A stretch of DNA of 64,000 bases from Poriferisodalis sp965204125. Lineage in GTDB: Bacteria > Actinomycetota > Acidimicrobiia > Acidimicrobiales > Poriferisodalaceae. Below, piece after piece: positions 8,691 through 18,688 of this stretch. Location: positions 620,001-684,000 of the forward strand of contig NZ_OZ241968.1 in NCBI RefSeq assembly GCF_965204125.1, in the 5' to 3' direction. The position numbers were made by a program, and so were the translations under genes. The notes under the pieces were generated by a model, which worked only from the letters and a program-made list of their open reading frames with translations, made no database searches and was not told the DNA's origin. Position 1 is the stretch's first letter. Every line of letters starts with the position of its first letter.

Positions 8691-11600
8691 ATGAAGAAGC
8701 TGCTTGTAGCGAACCGGGGTGAGATCGCCATTCGCGCCTTCCGGGCGGCAACCCAGCTCGGCATCCGGACTGTGGCGATCCTTCCCGTCGAGGAGGAACG
8801 CAGCGGGGCGTTGCACCGGATCAAGGCCGACGAGGCGTACGTCATCGGCACCGAGGGCCGGCCGGTCCGGGCGTACCTCGACCACGAGGCCATCGTGGCC
8901 AAAGCGGCGGAAGTCGGCGCCGACGCCATCTACCCGGGTTACGGATTCCTGTCCGAGAGCCCAGATCTCGCCGATGCGTGCGCAGCGGCCGGCATCACCT
9001 TCGTGGGGCCCAGCGCCGGGGCGCTGCGCCTGACCGGCAACAAAATGCGGGCACGTGAGGCGGCCGAGGCAGCCGGTTTGCCGGTGCTGCGACAGTCGCC
9101 GCCCGTCGACGATGACGCTGCTGATTCCGACATCGCGGGTGCGGCGACAACGATCGGCTTCCCGCTGTTCGTGAAGGCCGCGTCAGGCGGCGGCGGGCGC
9201 GGCATGCGCCGCGTGGCGCGCCCCGAGAACTTGGCCGAGGCGGTCGAGGCCGCTCGCCGGGAAGCCCACAGCGCCTTCGGCGACGGCACGGTCTTCCTCG
9301 AAGAGGCGATGACCGACGTGCGCCACATCGAGGCCCAGGTGCTGGCCGACGCCGGCGGCAACGTCGTGCACCTCTACGAGCGGGACTGCTCGGTGCAGCG
9401 GCGCTTCCAGAAAGTGGTCGAGATGGCGCCCGCCCGCGACCTCGACCCAGCGGTGCGGCAGCAACTGCTCGCCGATGCCGTCCGCTTCGCGAAGGCCATC
9501 GGCTATGTCAACGCGGGCACGGTGGAGTTCTTGGTGGAGCCCAGCGGTCGGCATGTCTTCATCGAGATGAACCCCCGCATCCAGGTGGAGCACACGGTGA
9601 CCGAAGAAGTCACCGACATCGACCTCGTCGAGTCGCAGCTGCGCATCGCCGCGGGTGCCACGCTCAACGATCTGGGGCTGTCCCAGGACCGCATCAGCGT
9701 GCGCGGCTTCGCGATGCAGTGCCGCGTGACCGCCGAGAACCCGGCCAACGACTTCCGACCCGACACCGGGCGCATCGTGGCCTACCGACCCGCCAGCGGC
9801 GCCGGCGTGCGTCTGGACGGCTGCGTGTACCAGGGCGTGGAGATCACCCCGCACTTCGACTCGATGATCGAGAAGATCACCTGCCGCGGGCCTGACTTCG
9901 ACACTGTGGTCCGGCGCATGCAGCGCACCCTGGCCGAGTACCGGGTGCGGGGCGTGTCGACCAACCAGCCGTACCTGCAAGCGATCCTGGCCGACGCCCA
10001 GTTCCAGTCCGAACCTGTCACCACCACCTTCATCGACGATCGGCCTGAACTCACCGCGGCGTCGGTGGGCGCCGACCGGGCCACACGGCTGCTGCGCTAC
10101 CTGGCCGACGTGACTGTCCACCGGCCCCACGGACCGGCTCCGACCCATGTCGATCCCGCCACCAAGCTCGCACCGACGCCGCGCACGCCGCCGGACGGTT
10201 CCAAGCAGCGACTCGACGAGCTCGGGCCTGCGGGCTTCGCAGCCGACCTGCGGGCGGCCGACACGGTGGCCGTCACCGACACCGCGCTGCGCGATGCCCA
10301 CCAATCCATCCTGGCCACCCGGCTGCGCACCATCGATCTGGTGGCCGGCGCCCGCCAGATGGCCCACTTCATGCCGCAGCTGCTCAGCATGGAGTGCTGG
10401 GGCGGCGCCACCTTCGATGTGGCGCTGCGGTTCCTGCACGAGGACCCGTGGGAACGGCTGCGGCGCATTCGTGCGGCAGCACCCAACATCTGCACCCAGA
10501 TGCTGCTGCGGGGGCGCAACACGGTGGGCTACTCGCCCTATCCCGACACGGTCGCCCACGAGTTCGTGGCCGAGGCGGCCGAGTGCGGGATGGACATCTT
10601 CCGGGTGTTCGACGCGTTCAACTCCATCGACCAGATGCGGCCCGCCATCGAAGCCGTCATCGAGGCCGGCGCAGTGGCAGAGGGAACCATCTGCTACTCG
10701 GGCAACCTGAGCAGCCCCGACGAAGATCTCTACACCCTCGACTACTACCTCGGGGTCGCCGAGCAGCTCGACGCCGCCGGGGTCCACATCCTGTGCATCA
10801 AGGACATGGCGGGCCTGCTGCGCCCGCCGGCCGCGGAGGCGCTCGTCAGTGCACTGCGGGATCGATTCGCCCAGCCAGTGCACCTGCACACCCACGACAC
10901 CGGCGGAGGGCAGCTTGCGACCTACCTCGCGGCGATCGGCGCGGGGGTGGATGCCATCGACGGTGCTGCCCCGCCGCTGTCGGGTATGACGTCCCAGCCA
11001 TCGATCGCCTCGATCGTGGCGATGACCGACGACACCGACCGGGCCACCGGGCTCAGCCTCGACGCGATCGGCGACATGGAGCCTTACTGGGAAGCAGTAC
11101 GGCACGTGTACGCGCCATTCGAGGCCGGCCTGCCGTCGCCCACGGGCACCGTCTACCGCCACGAGATTCCCGGCGGACAGCTCTCGAACCTGCGGGCGCA
11201 GGCAAAGGCGCTGGGCCTCGGGCACCGTTTCGAGGAGGTCGAGCGCTTGTATGCGGCGTGCAACGACCTGCTCGGCCGCCCCATCAAGGTGACGCCGTCG
11301 TCGAAAGTCGTCGGCGACCTCGCCTTGCACCTCGTGGCCTCGGGCGTCTCGCCCACCGAGCTGGCCGGCGATCCCGCGGGGGCCGACCTGCCCGACAGCG
11401 TCATCGGCTTCCTGCACGGCGAACTCGGCACCCCGCCGGGCGGCTTTCCCGAACCGTTCCGGACCCACGCCACCGAGGGCCGCGACTGGGCGCCCAAGAC
11501 CAAGGACCTCACCGACGACGACATGGCGGGCTTAGCGGCCGATCGCGCCTCCACGCTGAATCGGCTGCTCTTCCCCACTCCTTCGGCGGCCCAGGACGAG

Positions 11601-12113
11601 AACACCCACCGCTACGGCGACCTGTCGGTGCTGCCGTCGCTGCTGTTCTGGTACGGGCTGGACCCTCACGACGACGACACCGCCGTGGTGCTCGGCCCGG
11701 GCGTGCGGCTGCTGCTGGGCCTGCGGTCCATCGGCGAGCCGAACGACGAGGGCATCCGCCTGGTGAGCTTCCGGGTGAACGGCCAGCCCCGTGACATCGA
11801 CACCCTCGACCGCACCGTGGCAGTCGATCGGCCCGAACACGCCAGAGCAGACCCCAGCGTTCCGGGTCACGTTGCGGCACCCTTCCGGGGCTCGGTGAAC
11901 GTGTCGGTGTCCGAAGGCGACCAGGTGGAAGCGGGCGACACGGTCGCGGTCATCGAGGCCATGAAGATGGAGTCGTCGATCTCTGCACCCGTCACCGGCA
12001 CGGTCATCTCCATCGCCGCAGTTTCGGGAGCGCTGCTCGAACCCGGCGACCTCATTGCGGAGATTCGCCCGGCCGGGCGTTCTGGCAGCCCAGAGAGCGA
12101 GCACGACGGCTGA
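8691..12113 (+). CDS. pyc: Pyruvate carboxylase
   Basis: A single chain of about 1,140 residues with the full pyruvate-carboxylase order: N-terminal biotin carboxylase (KKLLVANRGEIAIRAFRAA; ATP-grasp loop ASGGGGRGMR; VEHTVTEEVT), central carboxyltransferase (VTDTALRDAHQSILATRLRT from about residue 528, then KDMAGLLRPPAAE), and C-terminal biotinyl domain with EAMKMES near residue 1090, where the Lys of MKM carries biotin. It makes oxaloacetate from pyruvate and bicarbonate, an anaplerotic step. Two ATGs (8679 and 8691) both have GGGAG upstream; I prefer 8691 since it matches the usual MKKLLVANRGE start. Divergent from the aminotransferase gene across about 100 bases. Confidence 0.95.
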   Translation: MKKLLVANRGEIAIRAFRAATQLGIRTVAILPVEEERSGALHRIKADEAYVIGTEGRPVRAYLDHEAIVAKAAEVGADAIYPGYGFLSESPDLADACAAAGITFVGPSAGALRLTGNKMRAREAAEAAGLPVLRQSPPVDDDAADSDIAGAATTIGFPLFVKAASGGGGRGMRRVARPENLAEAVEAARREAHSAFGDGTVFLEEAMTDVRHIEAQVLADAGGNVVHLYERDCSVQRRFQKVVEMAPARDLDPAVRQQLLADAVRFAKAIGYVNAGTVEFLVEPSGRHVFIEMNPRIQVEHTVTEEVTDIDLVESQLRIAAGATLNDLGLSQDRISVRGFAMQCRVTAENPANDFRPDTGRIVAYRPASGAGVRLDGCVYQGVEITPHFDSMIEKITCRGPDFDTVVRRMQRTLAEYRVRGVSTNQPYLQAILADAQFQSEPVTTTFIDDRPELTAASVGADRATRLLRYLADVTVHRPHGPAPTHVDPATKLAPTPRTPPDGSKQRLDELGPAGFAADLRAADTVAVTDTALRDAHQSILATRLRTIDLVAGARQMAHFMPQLLSMECWGGATFDVALRFLHEDPWERLRRIRAAAPNICTQMLLRGRNTVGYSPYPDTVAHEFVAEAAECGMDIFRVFDAFNSIDQMRPAIEAVIEAGAVAEGTICYSGNLSSPDEDLYTLDYYLGVAEQLDAAGVHILCIKDMAGLLRPPAAEALVSALRDRFAQPVHLHTHDTGGGQLATYLAAIGAGVDAIDGAAPPLSGMTSQPSIASIVAMTDDTDRATGLSLDAIGDMEPYWEAVRHVYAPFEAGLPSPTGTVYRHEIPGGQLSNLRAQAKALGLGHRFEEVERLYAACNDLLGRPIKVTPSSKVVGDLALHLVASGVSPTELAGDPAGADLPDSVIGFLHGELGTPPGGFPEPFRTHATEGRDWAPKTKDLTDDDMAGLAADRASTLNRLLFPTPSAAQDENTHRYGDLSVLPSLLFWYGLDPHDDDTAVVLGPGVRLLLGLRSIGEPNDEGIRLVSFRVNGQPRDIDTLDRTVAVDRPEHARADPSVPGHVAAPFRGSVNVSVSEGDQVEAGDTVAVIEAMKMESSISAPVTGTVISIAAVSGALLEPGDLIAEIRPAGRSGSPESEHDG

Positions 12114-12179
12114 TCGGGAGAGGCGATTAGTTCCGCGCACTAGTGTTCGGAGCAGGAGCCCAAGGGGTAGAACTGCGAC

Positions 12180-13481
12180 ATGGCGGCAGATGGGACACAG
12201 CCGGAGGCTGAATGGACACAAGCGGAGGCTGAGTTCTGGGCTCCCCAGCGCAACGCAGTCGACGCATCCTTCGCCATGCAGCCGGCGGTGTACGCCGACG
12301 AGGACTACTTCGCTGCTGAGCAGGAGCGACTGTTCGGCCGAGCGTGGGTTGCGGTGGCCCTGGCTGAACAGGTTGCACAGCCGGGCCGGCTGCTCGTGCG
12401 CTCAGTGGGCGGACGTTCGGTGCTGCTGACCCGATCCGACGCCGGGCTGCACGGCTTTCTGAATTCCTGCCGCCACCGCGGCACCGAGCTGGCCGAACGC
12501 GATTGCGACATCGCGAACACGATCCGCTGCCCGTACCACCGGTGGCATTACAGCGCTGACGGGCGGCTCGTAGCGGCACCCCTGTTCGACGAAGTGCCCA
12601 GAGCTGACTTCGACATGGCCGACTATGGGCTGATTCCCGTGCGCACCGAAACCTGGGGCCCGCTCGTATTCGTCTGCCTCAACGATGACACGCCGCCGCT
12701 CATGGAGTGGCTTGGCGATCTGCCCGAGAGGCTCGCCGCCTACGGATTCTCCGAGTGGCGCTCGACCGGGCTCGACGGGTCGGCACGCACGTTTGACGTG
12801 GGGGCCAACTGGAAGCTCATCGTGGAGAACTTCGCGGAGTACTACCACCTTCCCTGGGTGCACCCGGAGCTGGCCAAGGTGTCCCGAGTGCCCGACCACT
12901 ACCGCTACCAGGGTCCGGGCATGTACTGCGGACAGACCACCACCCCCGTGTCGGGCGACGAGCGTGACGACTGGCTGACGCTGCCTGCCGCCGCCGGACT
13001 CGACGAGTCTGATGCCGCCAGCGGCAGGTTCGTGGCGCTGTTCCCCAACGTGACGCTTGCAGTGCTGCCGAGCCACATGTTCCTGATGGTGCTGCAGCCG
13101 CTCGCCGCAGGCCGCACCCTCGAGCACTGCACGTTCCTGTTCCCGCCTGGCCCGATGACCGCAAGTGAGCCTTCGGCCGAGCTGCGGGAGTCGTTCAAGA
13201 TCACACGACGCTTCTGGATCGAGGTGAACGACGAGGACATCGACATCTGCGAGCGGGCCCAGCGCGGCATCTCGCTGGGCGGCGCACCTCCCGGACCGCT
13301 GGCCCCCCGCTTCGAGGAACCGCTCAACCGCTTCCACAAGATGATCGCCGACCTGATGACGCTCCCTTCCGCCGCCGACCTGACGGTGCCGGCGGGCGAC
13401 CGTCCCGGAGGCATTGACCTCTACGGCAGCGAGCCGAATCCCCTGCCGCCGGCCGTCGAACTTGACCCTGTGACGCGCTAG
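12180..13481 (+). CDS. Rieske non-haem iron oxygenase, alpha subunit
   Basis: Protein of 433 residues. The Rieske 2Fe-2S ligands are Cys97/His99 (CRH) and Cys117/His120 (CPYH). The catalytic mononuclear iron site follows in ENFAEYYHLPWVHPEL with His223 and His228. This architecture is that of ring-hydroxylating dioxygenases and of the quaternary-ammonium oxygenases (carnitine, glycine-betaine, stachydrine demethylases). The next gene is a dimethylglycine/sarcosine-dehydrogenase-like flavoprotein, which makes a betaine-type N-demethylation role attractive, but that is inference. The needed reductase is not adjacent. Confidence 0.9.
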   Translation: MAADGTQPEAEWTQAEAEFWAPQRNAVDASFAMQPAVYADEDYFAAEQERLFGRAWVAVALAEQVAQPGRLLVRSVGGRSVLLTRSDAGLHGFLNSCRHRGTELAERDCDIANTIRCPYHRWHYSADGRLVAAPLFDEVPRADFDMADYGLIPVRTETWGPLVFVCLNDDTPPLMEWLGDLPERLAAYGFSEWRSTGLDGSARTFDVGANWKLIVENFAEYYHLPWVHPELAKVSRVPDHYRYQGPGMYCGQTTTPVSGDERDDWLTLPAAAGLDESDAASGRFVALFPNVTLAVLPSHMFLMVLQPLAAGRTLEHCTFLFPPGPMTASEPSAELRESFKITRRFWIEVNDEDIDICERAQRGISLGGAPPGPLAPRFEEPLNRFHKMIADLMTLPSAADLTVPAGDRPGGIDLYGSEPNPLPPAVELDPVTR

Positions 13482-13516
13482 ATGCAGGCTGCAGCGGCCT
13501 GCGAGACTGCACAGCC

Positions 13517-16126
13517 GTGACTGATCGCGTGCAAGCCGTCGTCATCGGCGGCGGCGTCGTGGGTGCTTCGGTGCTGTTTCACCTGACCCGCGCCGGCTGG
13601 ACCGATGTGCTGCTGCTCGAACGCTCCGAGCTCACCGCGGGTTCGACCTGGCATGCCGCCGGCGGCATGCATCCCATCAACTCCGACCCCACGGTCGCCA
13701 AGCTGCAGAAGTACACGATCGAGCTGTATCGCGAGATCGAAGAGCTCTCGGGCCAGGACTGCGGCATCCACCTCACCGGCGCGGTCTTCCTGGCCGACAC
13801 GGCCGAGCGCCTGGACTGGCTGCGGATGACCGACGCACGCGGCAAGTACCTCGGCATCACCTCGGAGATGATCTCGGCCGAAGAAGCCGCCCGGCTCATG
13901 CCGATCATCGATCCCAGCCAATTCGCCGGAGCGATGTACGACTACGAGCACGGCCACGTCGATCCGACCGGCGTGACCTATGCGTACGCCAGGGCGGCGA
14001 TGGCAGCAGGCGCACAGGTCCGGCGCCACACGTGGGCACGACGCATCGAGCGGACGCCGCACGGCACCTGGCGTGTCGGGTTGTACGACACGTCCAGAGG
14101 CGATCTCGCCGGCGCATCGGACCCAGCCGCCGAGTGCGACGACTGGCTGGAAGCGACCCATGTCGTGAACGCCGGAGGGCTGTGGGCACGCGAGGTGGGC
14201 CGCATGGTCGGCCTCGAGCTGCCGGTGCTGGCGATGGAGCACACCTACGTCATCACCGAGCCCATCGACGAGATCGTCGCCCACAACGAGCGCTCCGGCG
14301 CCGAGCTGATGGGTTCCATCGACTTCGGCGGCGAGATCTACACGCGCCAGGAGGGCCAAGGTCTGCTGGTGGGCACCTACGAGCAGGCGGCCGTGGCGTG
14401 GCAGCGCCAGCAGACTCCATGGGACTTCGACAAGCGCCTGCTGACCCCCGACCTGGAACGGATCGCACCGTCGCTGGACACTGCGTTCAAGCACTTCCCC
14501 GTGCTGGCCGACGCTGGCATCGCCCGGGTAGTCAATGGACCGTTCACGTTCGCCCCCGACGGCAACCCCCTCGTCGGCCCCATCCGCGGGCTGCCGGGCC
14601 TGTGGTCGGCCTGCGGTGTCATGGCGGGATTGTCTCAAGGCGGGGGCGTCGGGCTCGCACTGTCCAACTGGATGACCGCGGGAGACCCCGGATTCGACGT
14701 GTGGGCCATGGACATCGCCAGATTCGGCGACTGGGCAACTCGCGCCTACACGGCCACCAAGGTGCGAGAGAACTACCGGCGGCGCTTCAGCATCAGCTTC
14801 CCCAACGAGTTCCTGCCCGAAGGCCGACCGCTGTCCACGACCTCCATCTACGAACCGCAGCGGGGGGCGGGCGCCGTCTTCGGCGATGCCTACGGCCTCG
14901 AGGTGCCGCTCTGGTTCGCTCCAGAACCCGGGGCCGTCGAGGACGTCACGTTCGGTCGCTCCAACGCATGGCCCCATGTCCGCACCGAGGTGTTCGCCGT
15001 CCGCAACAGCGTCGGCCTCATGGAGACATCGGGCTTCGCCAAGTTCCTGGTGGAAGGACCGGGAGCGCGGGCGTGGCTCACACACCTCACCGCGGGCAGG
15101 CTGCCAGGGCCGGGGCGGATCGCGCTCGCACCGATGTGCAACGAGCAGGGCAACCTCACCGGCGACCTCACGATCGCCTGCCTGCCGACGGCCGGAGGTG
15201 CGCCTGACGGTCCGGTCGGATCAGTGACTGGCGGTGCTACGGCCAACGCTGCATCACGTGAGCGCTTCATCGTGTTCGGTTCGGGCATTGCCGAGCGCTA
15301 CTACGAGCGCTGGTTCGACGCACATCTCGCGCGTTGGAATGGCGGGCCGGTGGGGTACCGAACGCTCGGTACACAGATGTGCGGCGTAGCCATAGCCGGG
15401 CCGAACTCGAGAGCGCTGCTGTCGGAGGTGACCGACGCAGACGTCTCGAACGAAGCGATGCGCTTCGGCAGCTTCACCGGCATCGACGTCGGCTGGTCGC
15501 GGGTGTGGTGCGGACGGCTGAGCTATTCCGGCGATCTCGGTTACGAGTTGTGGATGGATGCGGGTCAGCTTCGCTACGTGTTCGACTTGCTCGTTACCCA
15601 CGGTGCGGATCACGGACTGCGGCTGTTCGGTCTGCATGCGTTGGACTCGCTGCGCTTGGACAAGAGCTTCGGCAGCTGGGCGCGTGAGTACCGGCCCGTC
15701 TACGACCCGTTCGAGGCGAATCTGGGCCGTTTCGTGAGAATGTCCAGAGCCAGTGACGACGGGACGGACTTTGTGGGGCGCGCAGCTCTGGTCGCCAAGT
15801 ACGGGCCTCGGGGTCCCGATCTTGCGGGCGATCTGCCGCCCGGCTCGATGACGCTGCGCACTTGGACGGTGCCCGGACCGGCTGATCGGACTGGTTTCGA
15901 TGCGTTGGCGGACGAACCAATCTTCTGCGATAGCCAACCTGTCGGCTGGGTCACCTCAGGCGGCTATGCCCACTTCAGCGATGTGTCCGTCGCATTGGGT
16001 TACGTGCCGTACGAATTCGCGCACGACGGCGTCGATTTTGGGATCGAAATTGTGGGCGACCGGCGGACAGCTCACCTCATCGAGGACTGCCTCTGGGATC
16101 CAGAAGGCATGGCGATGCGCCGCTGA
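13517..16126 (+). CDS. FAD-dependent dimethylglycine/sarcosine dehydrogenase-like protein with GcvT domain
   Basis: Protein of 869 residues: an N-terminal DAO-type FAD domain (VIGGGVVGASVLFHL, residues about 9-23; LTAGSTWHAAGG, where the His is the covalent FAD site in dimethylglycine dehydrogenase), an FAO linker, and a C-terminal GcvT/aminomethyltransferase-like folate-binding half (LMETSGFAKFLVEGPGARAWL onward; RLDKSFGSWAREY). Such enzymes oxidise N-methyl groups and pass the one-carbon unit to tetrahydrofolate. It starts with GTG 35 bases after the Rieske gene, so the two probably form an operon for stepwise N-demethylation. Precise substrate is not readable. Confidence 0.9.
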   Translation: MTDRVQAVVIGGGVVGASVLFHLTRAGWTDVLLLERSELTAGSTWHAAGGMHPINSDPTVAKLQKYTIELYREIEELSGQDCGIHLTGAVFLADTAERLDWLRMTDARGKYLGITSEMISAEEAARLMPIIDPSQFAGAMYDYEHGHVDPTGVTYAYARAAMAAGAQVRRHTWARRIERTPHGTWRVGLYDTSRGDLAGASDPAAECDDWLEATHVVNAGGLWAREVGRMVGLELPVLAMEHTYVITEPIDEIVAHNERSGAELMGSIDFGGEIYTRQEGQGLLVGTYEQAAVAWQRQQTPWDFDKRLLTPDLERIAPSLDTAFKHFPVLADAGIARVVNGPFTFAPDGNPLVGPIRGLPGLWSACGVMAGLSQGGGVGLALSNWMTAGDPGFDVWAMDIARFGDWATRAYTATKVRENYRRRFSISFPNEFLPEGRPLSTTSIYEPQRGAGAVFGDAYGLEVPLWFAPEPGAVEDVTFGRSNAWPHVRTEVFAVRNSVGLMETSGFAKFLVEGPGARAWLTHLTAGRLPGPGRIALAPMCNEQGNLTGDLTIACLPTAGGAPDGPVGSVTGGATANAASRERFIVFGSGIAERYYERWFDAHLARWNGGPVGYRTLGTQMCGVAIAGPNSRALLSEVTDADVSNEAMRFGSFTGIDVGWSRVWCGRLSYSGDLGYELWMDAGQLRYVFDLLVTHGADHGLRLFGLHALDSLRLDKSFGSWAREYRPVYDPFEANLGRFVRMSRASDDGTDFVGRAALVAKYGPRGPDLAGDLPPGSMTLRTWTVPGPADRTGFDALADEPIFCDSQPVGWVTSGGYAHFSDVSVALGYVPYEFAHDGVDFGIEIVGDRRTAHLIEDCLWDPEGMAMRR

Positions 16127-16387
16127 GCCCAGGATTCCGCGTTTTCCAGCCCGGACGCAGACGATTCCAAGCGCTGCAGCAGATCGAATAACTCGATAGC
16201 AGCATGAATTTCTCCAAATAGTACGACGAAGAATATAGAGAGCTACACTTCAAAATGTCGGCGATTTTCGGCCGCATTTCATGAGCAATTCGGGTCGATT
16301 GTCTACGGCTTGAAGTACGCTTACGCTCTTCCACTTCTTGCAAGCATCGGGAAGAGATACAGATCAAATGTCGGTGATGTCATAGCT
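16127..16387. other. AT-richer intergenic region upstream of the LysR gene
   Basis: About 260 bases visibly richer in A and T than the surroundings, with runs such as AATTTCTCCAAATAG and GAATATAGAGAG. No coding sequence, tRNA or strong hairpin was recognised. It most likely holds the promoter and autoregulatory site of the LysR gene, which begins at 16388 or slightly upstream, although I could not pick a convincing T-N11-A palindrome. Confidence 0.4.
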
Positions 16388-17296
16388 ATGTCCTCACGCT
16401 TGGAAATGCATCACTACGAGACCATCGTGGCGGTCTCGGAAACCGGTTCAGTGACCGCAGCGGCCGGTCGACTTCACGTCAGCCAGTCTGCAGTCAGCCA
16501 TCGATTGGCCGAAGCCGAGCGGCGTCTCGGTGGACGCCTGTTCGAACGCCGGCCATCTCGCGGCATGCAGCCCACGCCTGCGGCGCTAGCGCTGTGCCAA
16601 GCCGCTCACCGTGCGATGCCGGATCTGGCACGGGCTGAGCAGGACTTCATGCGCAGCGTCGGCGGGACGACGGCCACGGTCCGGATCGGCGTCGGGTCAT
16701 ACGACTGCTACCACTGGCTGGCGCCGTTTGCGGCCGCGTGCAGCGACCGGCTGGACGGACTGCTGCTCGAACTGGTTGTCGTGGGCGACATGCCAGTGCC
16801 GCGACTCGCCGACGGCACAGCCGACCTCGTGCTCGCTCCGGGACCGGCGCCGGGAGCGCGTGACGCAATCCACCTGTTCACCGATGAACTCGTGCTGGTC
16901 ACACACCCCGAGCATCGGCTTGCCGGCCGGACCTGGATCGGGCCCGAGGCGATTGCCGAAGAGAACTACTTCACCTACAACCGGCAGCCGTCGCCTGGCT
17001 TTGAGTACGAGCGCTTCGTCCGCCCCGCGGGCCTGTCGCCCCGAACGATCACTGTTCTCGAGCAGACCGGCGCCATCGCCGAGATGATCGCTGCCGACTT
17101 CGGAGTCTCCATTCTCAGCCGGTGGGCGATGTCGCCGTGGCTCGACTCCGGGCGACTCGTCGCTGTGCGCTGCGGTCGTTCCGGGCTCGACCTGGAATGG
17201 TCGGCCCTCACGCGAGTCGAAACGGACGACGACGCACCCGAGCGGCAGGTCGCCGACGCCATCGTCGACTGGCTCGGCGATTCGAACAACAGCTGA
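16388..17296 (+). CDS. LysR-family transcriptional regulator
   Basis: Protein of 302 residues. The N-terminal winged helix-turn-helix is clear: HHYETIVAVSETGSVTAAAGRLHVSQSAVSHRLAEAERRLGGRLFER (shown here in part; residues about 7-55). A periplasmic-binding-protein-like effector domain follows (TVRIGVGSYDCYHWL onward). In-frame starts at 16310 and 16406 also exist; the ATG at 16388 places the helix-turn-helix at the usual distance. MetR-like and other LysR members bind small metabolites; here possible targets are the flanking N-demethylation genes or the acyl-CoA dehydrogenase, but no operator was identified. Confidence 0.88.
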   Translation: MSSRLEMHHYETIVAVSETGSVTAAAGRLHVSQSAVSHRLAEAERRLGGRLFERRPSRGMQPTPAALALCQAAHRAMPDLARAEQDFMRSVGGTTATVRIGVGSYDCYHWLAPFAAACSDRLDGLLLELVVVGDMPVPRLADGTADLVLAPGPAPGARDAIHLFTDELVLVTHPEHRLAGRTWIGPEAIAEENYFTYNRQPSPGFEYERFVRPAGLSPRTITVLEQTGAIAEMIAADFGVSILSRWAMSPWLDSGRLVAVRCGRSGLDLEWSALTRVETDDDAPERQVADAIVDWLGDSNNS

Positions 17297-17324
17297 GCCC
17301 AGCCGGTCTGTCTGACCTCCACGC

Positions 17325-18533
17325 TCAGTCGAGCAGGGACCTGCTGATCACGACGTCCTGGATCTCAGTGGCCCCGTCGACGTAATGGGTCAAGCGTGAG
17401 GCGGCGAGGTGCCGGGGCAGGGGATGGTCGCGCCGACTGCCCACCGCGCCCATCACCTGCATGCAGTCCGCCAGGCCTCGCTCGGCGACGCGGGTAGCGA
17501 ACTTCTTGGCGTGTGCTGCGTGGACTGCTGCGGGGCGGCCTTCGGCCACCGCCAGCGCCGCCCGATAGGCGAGCAGGCGGGCAGCCTCCAGATCGGTTGC
17601 CACGTCGGCCAGCTTGAAGCGCACGCCCTGCAGGTCAGCGATACGGCCGCCGAATGCCTGCCGCTTGCGGACGTAGTCGATGGCGGTGGCAAGGCCGGTG
17701 CGCATCATGCCGCAGCACATCGCCGCGACCAGCACTCGGGCGATGTCGATGCCTTCCATGGCGGCAACGAACCCCTCGCCGAGGGGCACCATGACATCTG
17801 CGTCAGACACCCGGCACTCGTTGAAGCGGACCTCATTGGTGCCGATGCCGTGGGCGCCGATGAGCTCGTAGCCATCGGTCCGTTCGATGCCGTCGGTGCC
17901 GCCGTCGACGAGGAACGTCATGATGCCCCGGTGTCCCGCCGCGGGATCGGCCTGCGCGTACACCGACATCATGTCGGCTGCCGTGCCATTGCTGACCCAC
18001 GCCTTGCGGCCGTCGATGACCCACTCGTCGCCGTCGCGACGTGCTGCCGTGGTGATCTTGGCGGCATCGCTGCCGACGCCCGGCTCGGTCAGCAGGAAAG
18101 CACCGAGCCGCTCACCGGAGACCAACGGCCCCAGCGCCCGCTCCCGCATCTCCGCAGGAGCACGCCTGCTCACTGCGCCCGCCAAGTTGTTGTGGCAGAC
18201 GAGCACGAAGGCGATGGCGAAATCGGCCGCGGCCACTTCTTCGAGCACCCGGGCCAGCCCGACCTGGCTCAGCCCCGAGCCGCCGTCGGCAACCGGCACG
18301 AGCAGCCCGCACAACCGCTCGTTGCCGGCGCTCGCGAACGCCTCGGCCGCGAAGCGGCGTTCACGCTCCCAGGATTCGGCGTGCGGCGCCACCGCCGAGC
18401 TGGCCCACGCCGCCGCCCGGTCCACCACCGCTTGGTCAGCCGCTCCGACCGCAGCATCCGCCACCTCCGGCATGAGTTCGTCGGCCAGTTCCGATGGGGG
18501 CATGACGTCGAGATCGATCGCAGCAGAGGTCAT
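17325..18533 (-). CDS. Acyl-CoA dehydrogenase
   Basis: Protein of 402 residues, the usual length. Family blocks in order: an all-alpha N-terminal domain, LTEPGVGSDAAKITTAARRDGDEW (FAD/substrate loop, middle beta domain), IDGRKAWVSNGTAADM, and the C-terminal helical domain with RKRQAFGGRIADLQGVRFKLADV and a final HYVDGATEIQDVVISRSLL that includes the adenine-contact region. It oxidises an acyl-CoA to the 2-enoyl-CoA, passing electrons to ETF. The start MTSAAIDLDV at 18533 is chosen over longer in-frame starts that run into the divergent gene. Chain-length preference is unknown. Confidence 0.92.
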   Translation of the reverse strand: MTSAAIDLDVMPPSELADELMPEVADAAVGAADQAVVDRAAAWASSAVAPHAESWERERRFAAEAFASAGNERLCGLLVPVADGGSGLSQVGLARVLEEVAAADFAIAFVLVCHNNLAGAVSRRAPAEMRERALGPLVSGERLGAFLLTEPGVGSDAAKITTAARRDGDEWVIDGRKAWVSNGTAADMMSVYAQADPAAGHRGIMTFLVDGGTDGIERTDGYELIGAHGIGTNEVRFNECRVSDADVMVPLGEGFVAAMEGIDIARVLVAAMCCGMMRTGLATAIDYVRKRQAFGGRIADLQGVRFKLADVATDLEAARLLAYRAALAVAEGRPAAVHAAHAKKFATRVAERGLADCMQVMGAVGSRRDHPLPRHLAASRLTHYVDGATEIQDVVISRSLLD

Positions 18534-18688
18534 GGCCCGCATCTTGCCATCCGCACGTGCCGCCCATCTGGGAGTGGATTGCGGATCGCCGCGGTGAGGC
18601 CTGTGGCCCGCGACGCCATGCCGGGCCGTCGTACAGTTCGCCAACCGGTCGACTGCCAGGTCGCCGAGTGCCGAGAAGGGCTGCCGAG

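Noticed and set aside
9183..11468. 761-codon minus-strand open frame
   Set aside because: It is the mirror of the pyruvate carboxylase gene, a common artefact of high-GC codon use, rich in His/Arg/Gly without domain.
16127..16387. tRNA-Sec (selC) in the AT-rich interval
   Set aside because: CTTCAA strings occur but no long acceptor stem, variable arm or T-loop motif can be built around them; no tRNA gene of any kind was recognised in the window.
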